Shown: positions 26,232 through 37,572 of the stretch, one piece after another
How the letters are laid out: the number at the start of each line of letters is the position of its first letter
Numbering within the stretch: the first letter of the stretch is position 1
Source of the DNA: Antedon mediterranea
Lineage: Eukaryota; Echinodermata; Crinoidea; Comatulida; Antedonidae
DNA length: 64,000 bases
Direction: 5' to 3'
Assembly (NCBI RefSeq): GCF_964355755.1
Contig: NC_092671.1
Location: 20,612,001 to 20,676,000 of the forward strand
Translations under genes and position numbers: made by a program
Notes under the pieces: model-generated
The model's input: the letters and a program-made list of their open reading frames with translations, nothing else
Databases searched by the model: none
What the model was told of the DNA's origin: nothing

Positions 26232-27266
26232 ATGGTCATTTGTTTTTTTATGCGGTGTGTTTGTAAAGTTAAATTGTACCGAATTGACCATACGGTCATT
26301 GTTAGAAAGCTTGTCGACATCGGAGTGAGAACATCTATTATTCCCACCATCTGTAGCTTTCTGACGGATCGTAAAATAAATACTAAACTTAGTTCATCCT
26401 TTTCCCCTTATGCCAACATCACATGTGGGATTCCACAGGGTACAAAGCTTGGGCCAATTTTGTTTCTTATATTAGTCAATGATATCTCTATGGAAGGCTG
26501 CAGATGGTGGAAGTATGTTGATGATCTCACTCTTGGTGACACTGTTAAACATGGTAATGCTCCTAAACTTCAATCTTGTCTTGATGACCTTACTGAGTGG
26601 TGTGATACAAATCACATGGTCCCTAAACCCTCTAAGTGTCATATCATGAGAGTTAATTTTTTGAAAAGAAATATTCCCCCTCCTAATTATTACCTTAGCG
26701 GTACAACACTTAATGTTGTTTCGTATATGAAGCTCCTTGGACTTATAATCCAGGATGACTTGAAATGGGATAATAATGTCAGTGACATGGTAAAAAGAGC
26801 ATCCAAAAGGTTGTATACGTTATATATCCTTAGAAGGGCCAATGTACCAGTTCATGATATGATATCCGTTTATGTTTGTTATATTCGCCCAATCTTAGAA
26901 TACGCCTGCCCTGTGTGGCATGGAAGCATCAATAAGGCCCAAATATCGACCATTGAAAGAGTGCAAAAGAGAGTTTTACGTATTATTCTGGGTCCCGCTT
27001 TCCTTACGTATGATTCAGCTCTTGAGCTTACTGATATGACCACTCTCGCATCCAGACGAGAGACGTTGATTCAAAAATTTGGAGAAAGGCTCTTGAAATC
27101 GGAATTGTACAGAACTATTTTGCCCGACTACCGCATTATTAATAGAGAGCTTCGATCAACCACGGTAGATAAACCCCTAATTAATATACCTGTTTGCAGA
27201 ACTAACCGTCTTAAGACTTCGCCTGCCCTTACCATAAGTAGAATCCTTAATTCAAACAGTACCTGA
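26232..27266 (+). pseudogene. LINE ORF2 RT fragment (YVDD type), 5' truncated
   Basis: A 344-codon open frame. After a non-homologous start it reads RIDHTVIVRKLVDIGVRTSI, ITCGIPQGTKLGPILFLILV, WWKYVDDLTLGD (catalytic VDD), KPSKCHIMRVNF, MKLLGLIIQDDLKWDNNVSD, CYIRPILEYACPVWH and IERVQKRVLRIILG. It lacks the endonuclease and the first RT motifs. The frame remains open to a natural stop, so insertion may be fairly recent. A UUCG-capped hairpin and an A-rich tail follow at 27474-27540. Confidence 0.9.
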
Positions 27267-27540
27267 TCACGCTGAAGATGGCTATGTTATAAATATTTAC
27301 ATATATTGGCCTATGCATTTGTATATAAATTTTGGAATCTTTTTAACATAACATAATTTTATTTTTTTAACTGATTTTTTCAAATTTTTTAATGTTTTGT
27401 ATAAATTTTTGTATTTTTTTAAATGTTTCTGTTTCCATATATTTATATATATATTTTTGTAAATCAACAATTTCAGCCTTCGGGCTGCATGTTTTTTATT
27501 GTATAAACCTGAATAAATAAAAAAAAAAATTATAATTATT
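27267..27540 (+). mobile_element. 3' UTR of the YVDD-type LINE with terminal hairpin
   Basis: AT-rich tract, then CAGCC-TTCG-GGCTG (27474-27487), AATAAA at 27513-27518 and a poly-A tail. The 3' hairpin may be the element's RT recognition structure, as known for UnaL2-type LINEs. Confidence 0.6.
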
Positions 27541-27703
27541 TTAACGCGTGGCGTAGTCGTATTTTAATTATTAATTCATGTATGGCATAGCTAAGGGCCT
27601 AGGCCAAGTTTCTTCCATCGCTCTCTCGCTCGCACGACTATCTCGGCTACAGTAAATCCCTATAACACTCCGACTCCCCGTGGTGTGGTGGTGTGGTGGT
27701 GTG

Positions 27704-27794
27704 GCACTATTAGCAAAGATCGTATAGCGCTACGTAGTGGCGCTATGTTACTATAGCACCACTTCGTGGCGCTATAGTATCTTTGCTATAGTGC
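27704..27794. mobile_element. 91-bp foldback MITE
   Basis: Inverted arms GCACTATTAGCAAAGAT.GTATAGCGC and GCGCTATAGTATCTTTGCTATAGTGC enclose TACGTAGTGGCGCTATG-like repeats. Preceded by a (GGTGT)n-like microsatellite (27681-27703). No coding. Confidence 0.6.
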
Positions 27795-27818
27795 AAGCTA
27801 TAATTCACTTCCCAGAGC

Positions 27819-27906
27819 TCTGTGCATGCACAATAGCGTGTCGGATTCCCTAACGGTGGGCAGTTGAGTTCCGGTGTCGGAATCCTAACCACGGCGTAAA
27901 GTAAAT
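27819..27906. repeat. Second arm of the distant inverted repeat
   Basis: Inverse of 23698-23770 (CAATAGCGTGTCGGATTCCC, then GTTGAGTTCCGGTGTCGG), followed by ACGGCGTAAAGTAAA, which also occurs beside the other copy. Confidence 0.65.
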
Positions 27907-27929
27907 CCTCCACATAATATAGGCCTACA

Positions 27930-28150
27930 CTAGGCCTAAGAGAGGTAGCCTCTACTAGGCCTAGCTAGGCCTAGGCCTAGCCTAGCTTTTATTAGCCGGT
28001 TAAAACTCCATTAACACCATGAGCGATGCCTAGGCCGGCTAGGCCTATGATGTAGCCCGATCGTCTTTGTTTTTGACCCGATCGTCTGTCTACTGATCAT
28101 TTATTTATAAACAATAGGCCTAGGCTAGGCAGGCCTAGGCTAGGCCCTAT
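27930..28150. repeat. GGCCTAGGCCTA-rich simple sequence
   Basis: Dense overlapping AGGCCT, CCTAGG and CTAGGCCTAG palindromes with two CCCGATCGTCT motifs embedded. The same words are scattered through the window and may be genome-typical. Confidence 0.6.
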
Positions 28151-28679
28151 CTAGGCTAGTAGGCTAACCCACAAAACTTACCTCCATGAAAACGTCGTGC
28201 AGGAAACGAAATGGTGGTTTATTTAAGAGTTTTTCTGTCAAAGGAGGCTTTTTGATTAATTTCCCAAGACTATCCTGGGTTTTCCTTACAAAATGTTCAC
28301 CCATAACGACAACAGAATTCACGAAATTGTTAGCAGCTAGCCTCTCTCAATAATTATAGATGATATAGAGAGAGTATATCAGCAGCACCGAATCCATTGG
28401 TTACGAGACGCGCGACATATTTTTGTTTTCTCTCTCTCTATTAATAAATTGGAATTCTATCCCAGAATTCTCTGTTGCAGCAACAAACCAACCAGGAGAG
28501 GAGAGAGAGAGGTAGCGAGGTAAAAAGCCGATTTAATCAATATAAAACTATTACATGACAGATCACTGGGTGTAAATAAACCGAAGTTTAGAGGGCGTAC
28601 TCCAGAAAGACTCAACCACCAGACCACACTACTAGAGCTATTATATCGGCTGCACGAGTACGAGCAGGGAGATGTTACG

Positions 28680-30735
28680 AGTAACATAAAAATTGGTTTG
28701 ATAATTATATTAAACAAGCAATTACAGAACAACGAAGAGAAGCTGCCAGAATTCATAGGAAATTTGTTAAATTAAACCCTAATAATGCTCACACGCGTAT
28801 CTTATGGCAGTCGTACCAAGAAAAAAGTGTTTATGTAAAAAAACTGATTTTAAAAAAATCACTGAAGCTAAAGTAATGAAATCTATTTGATAGTGTATGG
28901 AGAGACGGCTTAATGAAATCAATTTGGAATACAGGAATAAGAGGAAAGGTATGGAGGATGATTGATAAGCTTTATGCTAATGTTAAAGGTAAAGTCTCCT
29001 CTGTATAATTGATACAGATATTTTTGATATTGATCAAGGAGTAAAACAAGGGTGCGTTTTATCACCTGTTCTATTTAGCATTTACATAAATGAGTTTACC
29101 AAAATGTTAAGATCCAAGGATATAGCCTAGGTATTAGAGTAAATGATACATGGATGGGTAGCCTTTTTTGGGCTGATGATATTGTATTATTAGCTAACAA
29201 TGAAAGAACTGGAAATGAAAAGAATGTTAGACCTTGCAGGAAATTTTGCTAAGGAATGGAAATTATGCTTTAATTTTGAAAAGTCAAATATACTGATAAC
29301 TGGTAAACGTGTTGATAAAGTAAGACAATGGAAATTAGGTAATGGCTTTATATCTGAAACTGAATCATATAAATATCTCGGTGTACATATTTCTCGTAAA
29401 TTAAATGACCATATACAAATTGAGAATGTTATAAAAAAAAAGGTCAAAGATTAATAGCGTACGTTAAATCAATTATCAGTAGCTTTGATAACTTTAACAG
29501 AGTATATTATGGGGATACTCTGTGGAGATCGATAGTTCTCCCATCTATCAACTATGGTTGTTCAGTATATGGTGCTCTTTATGTAGAAGAGATATAGATA
29601 AACTAGAGCGTCTCCAGCTCCAAATGGCGCGTTATATCTTAAAAGCACCTCGAAATACACCTTGTGCCGCCTTATATGGAGAGCTTGGTTGGTCTCCAAT
29701 TAACGAGATTCATAACGCTCTTCGTATGAAATACTTCCATATAATTATAAAGATGGAAAACTATCGATGGCCAAAAATTATGTTTTTTGGAATGCTACAA
29801 CTTAATTGTGAATTTAAAGACTTAAGGTATAAGTTTCTATCTTGTATAAACGATATTCTCTTGAAGTGTAATTGTGAATCCAAAAATATTTTCACCACTC
29901 TCTCAAATTATAAAGAAGTCTACTTTCCAATTTCTGAAATCTTAAGAAAACTTAACTATATAATGATAGATGAATGGAGAATTGAATTACAAAATAAATC
30001 AAGTCTCCACATCTATGAAACATTAAAATCAAAACCTGGACTTGAAAATTACTTAATTGATAAAACTAATTTTGAAGATGCTGCATTAAAATTTAAAGCT
30101 CGTTCAAATACTCTACCTTTGAATGATAGAACTGCAAATTGGAATATTGATAATAATAAAAAATGTAAATTATGCGGTACAAATTCGGACGAAGACATCC
30201 ATCATTTCATCCTTAATTGTCCAGCTTTAAATAATATACGTATAATCAGGAATTATTTAATTTATATGTGGATATGTATAGAAATGGCAGCAAAGATATG
30301 TTTGATACTTTTTATACTTCTCATGAAAATGACAAACTTAAATATATTTTGGGATACTCAGATAATTTAATTGATGAAAAGTGTGAAAATATTTTGGATA
30401 GTTTTTGTAAAAGATACTTAAAACAAGCATGGAAATTTCGAAATGATTCACTGAATTCCATGACTCAATAACTATGTTATCTACATTGCTACATTAAGTA
30501 AATTGAAAAAAGGGGGAGGGAGGAGGGGGTTGGTGGGTTTTTCGTAATAACCTGTGTTTAGTCAGGTGATTTTATTGGGGGGGGGGGGAGGGGGAGGGGG
30601 GGGGGGGGGGTAGGATAGGGGTTGATAGTTGCTTTTGCCTTTTTTTACTTTTCTGTTAATTGTTATATTTTATTTTGTGCTAAGTGTGCCACCGATCTAA
30701 AGGTGTAATTCCAAATAAATAAATAAATAAATATT
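28680..30735 (+). pseudogene. LINE ORF2 relic with several frameshifts and an internal deletion
   Basis: Segments in order: linker reading KNWFDNYIKQAITEQRREAA and FVKLNPNNAHTRILWQSYQE (28687-28860); a jump into the RT at FDSVWRDGLMKSIWNTGIRG (28887); DIDQGVKQGCVLSPVLFSIY; GSLFWADDIVLLAN (catalytic ADD); YKYLGVHISRKLND; IDKLERLQLQMARYILKAPR; a Cys-His knuckle CKLCGTNSDEDIHHFILNC; and after another frameshift YLKQAWKFRNDSL with a stop at 30471. The first RT motifs are deleted. A 3' tail of AAAT repeats lies at 30713-30735. Clade not assigned. Confidence 0.85.
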
Positions 30736-30905
30736 AAAATTGCCAACAAATGTGGACCTTCTTCTAGAGATTTTTGGGAAATCCTTAAAGGGTCAAATGA
30801 CAAAAGATAAACAGGTATTATGCTCTAACAAGATTGTAATGAAACTACATGTGATAAAGAAGAAATTGTTACTGTTGTATTTAAGTGGCACTGATCCAAG
30901 GTGAA
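30735..30905 (+). pseudogene. Short LINE ORF2 fragment
   Basis: One frame reads KIANKCGPSSRDFWEILKGS and, after a stop, EEIVTVVFKWH, resembling the endonuclease-RT linker of LINEs of the kind just upstream. It follows an (AAAT)n run and ends at another (AAAT)n run (30915), so it is probably a separate truncated insertion. Confidence 0.45.
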
Positions 30906-30934
30906 TGGGTCAACAACAAATAAATAAATAAACT

Positions 30935-31890
30935 TGGCTCACTAAAAAAGTGCGCAGTGGAATTGTTATGAGCTATCTGCTCCCATTCGGCCAGTGTTGC
31001 CAGCGATAAAATTTAAATTATGCCGTAGCCTGTCTCAAATAATGCCAGATTGGGAAAAATAACGGCAAATCCCCAATAAAATGTGGCCCTAATTAAAGAA
31101 CATCTGTAAAACCCCAACTGACACAAAGTGGGCTAAAAATGTTATCCTATGTCGTTACAATTTTTAGTTTTGTGTGTAATAACTAATATAATACCCAATA
31201 TCAGAGGTGCGAAAATGGTAATTGCAAATGTCACCAAATTTTGATTTTTTTAGCTGAAATATGTTTAGAAATATTATAAAAATATATTAATGTCTTCAAG
31301 ACCTCAACTCATGGTTGGAAAATTGGGGGGAATAGAGCTGCTCGATGGCCGGAAATGGCACTTAATTTCAATTGAAATAATTAATATATTTATTATTGCC
31401 TCCAGTATCTTAGCCCACCATGTTCCGAAAAGGAAATAAAAATGTACATTAGTGTCTCCAGGACCCAGCCCCACCATGGTTGTTTGAAAAATCTTCTAAT
31501 GTAAAGATCAACAACATCAACATTCAACGTGGTGTGTTGACCGCAACGACTAACAATACCATCGTCCCCACTACACCTGCACCAACTCATTTGCATTATA
31601 TCGCACGGCATACCAACTGTTCAATATCTGTATAGGGCTAGCAATCAATGGGTTGGTTGGATGGCCAGGTTTGTTCATCAGGCTGCTATTGTTCATCATT
31701 TAATTCATTGTATCAGTGAAAATGTGAAAATTAGTTATTACAATAATGCATATGTATTTCAATAAATAGAGAGAATACACTAGTCAGGCATCGGCATCTT
31801 TACACATTTCTATTTATTTGTTCCTAATTTTCTGACATAACTTAGGTGTTCTTAAAATTGAGGGCGAGAAACAACACATTTACGATATCG
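30935..31890. other. No gene recognised
   Basis: AT-rich. The block 31489-31530 (AATCTTCTAATGTAAAGATC and following) recurs at 35008-35040, showing a shared dispersed repeat. Confidence 0.4.
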
Positions 31891-32157
31891 GAAAGAGGCG
31901 GGTAGCCACCAAAAATATGATGGTGTGCTCCCTTGCTTCTAGCACGGTAAGGCTCTCTCACAGCCTTGGGGGTACCACACATCAGATGCTTTTGATGTTA
32001 TTGCCTCATGATGTGTGGTGGAAAGGGGGTGCGTTTGAATCTGTGAACCCCAAACACAGAAGGTCGCATAGCTTTAACTCTTTTCCACCGACCGGCATGG
32101 GGTTTGAACCCACGATAATCGTGTTCCACGACGCTCTACCGACTGAGCTATCCGGCC
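31890..32157 (-). mobile_element. tRNA-derived SINE
   Basis: The minus-strand head at 32157-32090 has a tRNA shape: GGCCGGATAGCTCAGTCGG (A box), D-arm GCTC/GAGC, a TCGTG-GAA-CACGA hairpin in place of a normal anticodon arm, B box GGGTTCAAACCCC, and an acceptor that pairs except for one position. The three-base anticodon loop rules out a functional tRNA. The body continues to about 31890 (GGGGTTCACAGATTCAAACG and beyond). It abuts a dispersed block (32170-32253). Confidence 0.7.
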
Positions 32158-33098
32158 CTCTGGTTTATAGTAAGGTTAAAACTAGATTCGTTTCCTCAAA
32201 AGTACGTCATGAATATGCAAATTTATGACGTAACGATTAGAATGACGTAATATGAAGCGCATATAAGATAAGATAAGATAAGATAAATCTTTATTGTCAT
32301 GAACACAACAAGGCGAACATGAAATTGGTTTTCGTTGAGGCTTAAAAACACATACAATATATAAAACATTAAAAATATCAATACAATACATTAAAACTAT
32401 ATACAGTAGTAAACAAGTAAACAAACTATCTTTGGAATGTTGTGTTGGAAACATGGATAGAGTTGTGGACAAATGATTTTCTACATCGAGTGGTATTGCA
32501 CATTAAAGGACGAATTCTACCTGATTTATTAACAACATATTTATCATTCAATGGGTGTGAGTTATCTTCCATTATTTTCTTAACTTGGCTAATAACATCG
32601 CGCCTGTAAACTGCGTCGATAATATTGACATTCCTTCCTATTATTTTACTAGCAGTTTTCATAGTACGGTCAAGTTTCTTTTTATCATTAGCACTCAGAC
32701 TATTGTACCAAACAACACAGTTGAAAGTTACAACACTAAGAATAACACTCTGGTGAAACATAAAAAGTACATCATTATTCACTCTGAAAGAGTTCAGCTT
32801 TCTGAGAAGTACAGCCGTTGATTACATTTTTTAACAATATTTACAGTATTTGCATTCCAATTTAATTCACAATCTACCGTTGTTCCTAAATATTTATGTT
32901 CTTTTACAGTTTCTATCTTTTGGTCGTTTAATACAATATTATCAATAACACTTTCTTTGGTCTTATCCGCGTTTAATATAAGAAAATTTTCCTTACACCA
33001 CGACTCAAACAACTTAAGTGTATTTCTATACTCATCTTCACAGTTATGCTGAATTATACCCGTAACAACAGAATCATCTGCATACTTAACTATACTAA

Positions 33099-33757
33099 TG
33101 TAATATAACGATATACTTTTATATTTAAGAAATTGACCTTTGTATCAGAATTTAAATAGGTTCACAAACTTGACCCAGAAAGTCCAGAGGAGAGTTTGTC
33201 CAGATGTTTTAATGACCATTTAGTTTATAATAGAATCCCTAAAGAATAACTTTGCGACTGTTCCCATCGTAAAACAATTAGATATTGACAGTTTTTAGCA
33301 GAGATTCGACAGGGCCAATTCATCATTGTAACCTCCCCAGATAAGATCAATCATTCCCACTTAAACACCCCTGGACCAACTTAGGACCAATCATTAGCTC
33401 CATAAATGATGTAATGACATTATGCAAATGAACTGAGCCAATATACTCCCAAGTTTCAGAAGAGCCCAGACACACCTTACAGCCACCTCACGGAGCACAC
33501 ACCTCACAGCCACCTCACGGAGCACACACCTTACAGCCACCTCACGGAGCACACACCTTACAGGACAGCCACTTCTCCAGAAGCAGACCTACACACTTCA
33601 CACCTCACCGACAGCATCATTGATCCTCCGTTCCTTATCTATACTTATAGTTGTATATTGTACTGAAGTATTATACTGAATAAACAATATATGTGTTACG
33701 ACAGTCAAGCGAGTCAGAGTCTTCATTAGTACCTCAACAACGCAACATTATATTACA
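33099..33757 (+). mobile_element. Solo LTR (659 bp) inserted in the LINE
   Basis: Starts TGTAATATAA and ends TTATATTACA, with CTAA on both sides (33095-33098 and 33758-33761) as a 4-bp target duplication. The AATAAA poly-A signal is at about 33679, followed by a U5-like end. Deleting the LTR and one CTAA makes the host LINE frame run directly into its YADD motif, which independently confirms the boundaries. The internal retroelement is gone, as after LTR-LTR recombination. Gypsy- or BEL-type is likely. Confidence 0.88.
33475..33563. repeat. Minisatellite in the solo LTR, about 31 bp x 3
   Basis: Unit CACACCTTACAGCCACCTCA, then CGGAGCA, repeated three times with one C/T variant. Confidence 0.85.
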
Positions 33758-34373
33758 CTAACATAATTACTTTCAATGTTAAAGTCATTTGTGTAAAGAG
33801 AGAAATGAACAGGAGAAAGAACACATCCCTGAGGGACACCAGTGTTAGTGAAAAGAGTACTAGAAGAAAGTCCACCTATCCTAACCACCTGTGGTCTGTT
33901 TGATAGAAAATCACCAATCCACAAGATTATGTGTGAATTAATATTCATATCACGGAGTTTCCGGAGCAGAATATGTGATTGGATAGTATTAAAGGCTGAA
34001 GAGAAATCGAAGAACATAGAGCGAACATATGATCGTGGTCTCTCAAGACCAGAATAAACAGAGTCAAGAAGAGTTCAGACTGCATCACTAACCCTTTTCT
34101 TACTCTTATACGCAAACTGACACGGATCAAGTAACTCATTACATTCATTTAGCAGAAAATGCTTAACAATGGATTCTAGAAACTTCATTATGATCGATGT
34201 CAAGGCAACGGGTCTATAGTCATTGTTAATATTTGGTTTAGGTTGTTTAGGGAGTGGTGTTATTGAAGACTTTTTCCATATCACAGGAATAGTATGCGAA
34301 TGAAGTGACCAATTAAATAATTTATGAAAGACATAACTTATTTCACTCGAACATTTTTTGATAAGACTATACT

Positions 34374-34570
34374 ATTGTCACCTTTCATTACTCGTGTACG
34401 TTGTGGCATAACGGGTAGTGCTCTAGTAACTATCGTTTGGATTCTCCCAGCTCTACCACCAGCTGGGGTTCGAACCTCTACGGATTTAAAAAAAAAAATA
34501 AATATAAAATGTTCTTCTTTTATTTTGAAAGAGAGATATTTAGTCGAGTCAAGTTAATTTAGGATAGGCG
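34374..34570 (+). mobile_element. tRNA-derived SINE, copy 1
   Basis: A box GTGGCATAACGGGTAGTGC (about 34403) and B box GGGGTTCGAACCT (34465), then a poly-A stretch and an ATTTAGTCGAG...AAGTTAATTTAGGATAGGC tail. Copy 2 shares head and tail. Confidence 0.72.
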
Positions 34571-35042
34571 AATGACTAACAATTTAATGTCAGAAAAAAA
34601 AGGAACTATAACTCTCTTCGTTACGTGTTTAGAAAAGAATTTATATCTCCTCGTTGGTATGTCGGCGTTGTTATGCAAATGAGTTTGTGCAGGTGTAGTA
34701 GGAATTATGTTATTCGTTCGCGCGGTCAACACGCCACACTGTTAAATTTTTGATTTTTGTGCTAAACATAACATTTACAACATCAAAAATCGGTTGGCGA
34801 AAGCCACAGAAAATGATGTTATCGTGTGCTCTGCCCGCCTCAGCACTAAGGCCAATTGAAGCCAAATGTGCTCTTTCATTTTTTAGTATTCTTGGGCGGG
34901 CTTCTTTTCCAGATGGACTTTCTTTTCGAGATTACTTTAAAACTAAATGAGGGGATCTGCTAGGTTCCTGCCCGGAGAAATTGTTTTTTTACAAGATTTG
35001 AATAATCTTCTAATGTAAAGATCAACATCAACATTCAACAGT

Positions 35043-35133
35043 GTTAAAACTAGATTCATTTCCTCAAAATTACGTCATGGATATGCAAATTTATGACGTA
35101 ACGATTAGAATGACGTAATAATGAATCGCGTAA
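35043..35133. repeat. Dispersed block shared with 32170-32253
   Basis: Both contain GTTAAAACTAGATTC, CGTCATG(A/G)ATATGCAAATTT and ATGACGTAACGATTAGAATG. Each copy abuts a SINE. Confidence 0.65.
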
Positions 35134-35322
35134 AATTGTCACTTTTCATTACTCGTGTACATTGTGGCATAACGGGTAGTGCTTTAGTAACTATCGTTTG
35201 GATTCTCTCAGCTCTACTAGCTGGGGTTCGAAACTCTACGGATTTCTTTTTTTTATAAATAAATATAAAATGTTTTTCTTTTATTTTGAATATTTAGAGA
35301 GTTAAGTTAATTTAGGTTAGGC
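35134..35322 (+). mobile_element. tRNA-derived SINE, copy 2
   Basis: Same head (GTGGCATAACGGGTAGTGC, about 35164), B box GGGGTTCGAAACT with one change, and tail AAGTTAATTTAGGTTAGGC. It is preceded by the dispersed block 35043-35133 also found at 32170-32253. Confidence 0.72.
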
Positions 35323-35774
35323 AGGGGCTGTTCCTTGAGACTTATATTCTTTCCACATTTCAAAGTCCAATTTCCGGGAAACTCTATTTTTCTAAATTAT
35401 TAGCTCCACCCAACCATGGGTCCTGTAGACTGATAATTCATATTGTTTTTATTTAACCATGTTTCATGGGGGTAGCCCATCGAGCAAAGCTGATCGACAA
35501 TACAATACAATCACGGCTAGCATAATAATGTCAGAAATGGCAACTATGCGTTCGGCGCACACTTGAGGAAAATGCAGTGAGATGTAAGCCGAAGGCTAGA
35601 GGGCGTACTCCAGACAGACTGAAAAGTGATTCCAAACAATATGGCGGCCGTAAATGTGTTCAAAAACATTATTTGATATAAAAGACAATAACCTAATATA
35701 ATACATTAAGACCACATAAATTACAACAATTCTTGTCACAGCAGTGAAGTTTTTATAAAAAAGTTACTTTTTCT

Positions 35775-36365
35775 TCTTTTTATAAATGATATTTCACACA
35801 GTCTGTGAAAACTGGAACATGTAATGTATTTGCTGATGATACTATTATGTTAAGGGGAAAAAAGTTAATGATATAAATAATGATCTACAAAAAATAGTAA
35901 GCTCTATTAGTGAATGGTATAAACAAAATCATCTTACTATTAATGCTGATAAAACAAAAGTAATGATTATTAAAATAGAGGAAACAAAGTTAACTATTTA
36001 AACAACTCTAAATATAAATATTAATGGTATCAATTTAGAACAAGTTAACAATGTGCGATATCTTGGATTGCAAATCTATGATAACCTAAGCTGGAACAAA
36101 CATGTACTTAATATAAACAAATCTGTTGGTAACAAGTTAACAATGTTGGGGAAAATGATTAAATTTTTTATCTAAACCACTAATTGAAATACTGTACAAA
36201 ACTACTATAGAACGTTGTATTGATTATGGAATTACAGTATGGGGAAATACCTCATATTGTTATATTGATATTGCAAAGAAACAACAAAGACGTGCTGCTA
36301 GAATCACGTCAGGAACCTATGATTTTATAAACTTCAGAGGGGATGACATTATCAATGACCTGGGT
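35775..36365 (+). pseudogene. LINE ORF2 RT fragment (FADDT type)
   Basis: Frames read CNVFADDTIMLRGKK, WYKQNHLTINADKTKVMIIK, VRYLGLQIYDNLSWNKHV, then after a frameshift LSKPLIEILYKTTIERCIDY, GITVWGN and KKQQRRAARITSG. This is the RT palm end and thumb of a non-LTR element, with one in-frame stop (about 36000) and one frameshift (about 36170). Both ends are truncated. Confidence 0.8.
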
Positions 36366-36785
36366 TCCTGACGTCCGATTTTGGTAAACTTTGGAAATTA
36401 TGTTCATTTCAACAAGGAGAATGTTAGGAAACTTGTTTTTCTGCAGTTTCTAAATTGTTCGCATAGTATAATGTCATTTAAACATTTATAACATAATTTA
36501 TGACGTCACAACTACCATATGACGTCATAGGTACGTCCTATGGAAATTTAAATATGCCAGTTAGAATGTTTAATATCACATTTATATCTACTCGTAATGC
36601 ATATAGGTGGTCTAAATCCAACCGTTAAGGAGATATGGGGCTTTAAAATAGCAAATGGCGGCCATTTTGAATTTATGCTAATTAACCCACTTCCCGATGT
36701 CCGATTTTGGTAAACTTTGGATATGATGTTCATGTTCACCATATCAACCAAATAAAAAAAAAAAAATTCTGTTTCAATTTTTTCT
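36365..36785. repeat. Duplicated CCGATTTTGGTAAACTTTGG block
   Basis: The block occurs at 36376 and 36698, about 320 bp apart, each followed by ATGTTCAT. It may represent two units of a larger repeat. A 96-codon minus ORF here has no motif. Confidence 0.5.
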
Positions 36786-36786
36786 A

Positions 36787-36856
36787 GGTTCAACCATATT
36801 TTTACTGGACTATGCGTGTTGTTAAGCAGACTTGACAACCACTACACTACGAAACC
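36787..36856 (-). pseudogene. tRNA-Val(AAC)-like remnant
   Basis: The 5' half AGGTTTCGTAGTGTAGTGGT, then TGTCAAGTCTGCTTAAC, matches the intact copies, but the anticodon arm is extended and the T-arm is lost. First of five related loci. Confidence 0.6.
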
Positions 36857-37073
36857 TCTTGCACTAAAAATGTGGGTTACACAAAGTTTTTTAATCCATT
36901 TACATTACAGAATAAATATGGTAATAAGCACAAAGCAAAAGAAACATGTGTAAAAGTGATAATTACCGATTACACAAAATAGTTATTTAAAAAAATAATA
37001 AAAATAAGATATACTGAGTATAATTATCATATTACGTATACAGTACTTTTCACCATAAAATTAAAAAAAAAAA

Positions 37074-37145
37074 GGTTTCGCCCGGGCTCGAACCAGGTAC
37101 CTTTTGCGTGTTAAGCAAACGTGATAACCACTACGCCAAGAAGCC
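37074..37145 (-). tRNA. tRNA-Val(AAC)-like gene, type B
   Basis: 72 nt. D arm GGCGTAGTGGTTATCAC, anticodon arm TTTGC-TTAACAC-GCAAA with anticodon AAC, T arm CCTGG-TTCGAGC-CCGGG. The acceptor GGCTTCT/CGAAACC has two mispairs (positions 3-70 and 7-66). A/B boxes look usable, but function is doubtful. Confidence 0.6.
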
Positions 37146-37309
37146 GCATATAACTACCTTACGCTGTGTGGTGTGTCACACATTGTGGCTTCTTAATTAA
37201 ACAAATTAATTAACAAATAAGCACGAATGTGCAATACTCGGGGTACAGCGAAAGAAGCTGTATACAGACACAGTATACAGTTATTTCACCATAAAGTTAA
37301 AGAAAAATA

Positions 37310-37380
37310 GGTTTCGCCAGGGCTCGAACCGGTTCCTTCTGCGTGTTAAGCAGACTTGACAACCACTACACTACGAAACC
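37310..37380 (-). tRNA. tRNA-Val(AAC)-like gene, type A
   Basis: 71 nt. Perfect acceptor GGTTTCG/CGAAACC and anticodon arm TCTGC-TTAACAC-GCAGA (AAC). The T arm ACCGG-TTCGAGC-CCTGG has two mispairs. Defects complement those of type B. Probably a pseudogene or SINE source. Confidence 0.6.
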
Positions 37381-37572
37381 TACTTACACTAAAAATGTGG
37401 GTTACAGAAAGTTTTTTAATCCATTTAAATTACAAATAAATATGGTAATAAGCACATTACCGATTACCGATTACGCAAAATAAGTATTTCAAAAAATAAT
37501 AAAAATAAGATATACTGTGTATAATTATCATATTGCGTATACAGTACTTTTCACCATAAAGTTTTAAAAAAA

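Larger units (their letters stand above)
32260..34330 (-). pseudogene. LINE ORF2 relic (YADDS type), split by a solo LTR
   Basis: Minus-strand segments: IWKKSSITPLPKQPKPNINN, DYRPVALTSIIMKFLE and PCQFAYKSKKRVSDAV (34284-34075); MFFDFSSAFNTIQSHILLRK and GVPQGCVLSPVHFSLYTNDF (34017-33762); then, beyond the LTR, KYADDSVVTGI, FLILNADKTKE and YLGTTVDCELNW (33094-32794); and FNCVVWYNSLSAND, TMKTASKIIGRN and RCRKSFVHNSI (32782-32426). The 3' end carries (TTATC)n at 32260-32285. At least two frameshifts besides the LTR insertion. Resembles the CR1/L2/Rex1 group. 5' truncated beside a SINE. Confidence 0.9.

Noticed and set aside
32090-32157. Functional tRNA gene on the minus strand
   Set aside because: The anticodon arm has a three-base loop and no T33; the A and B boxes belong to a SINE.
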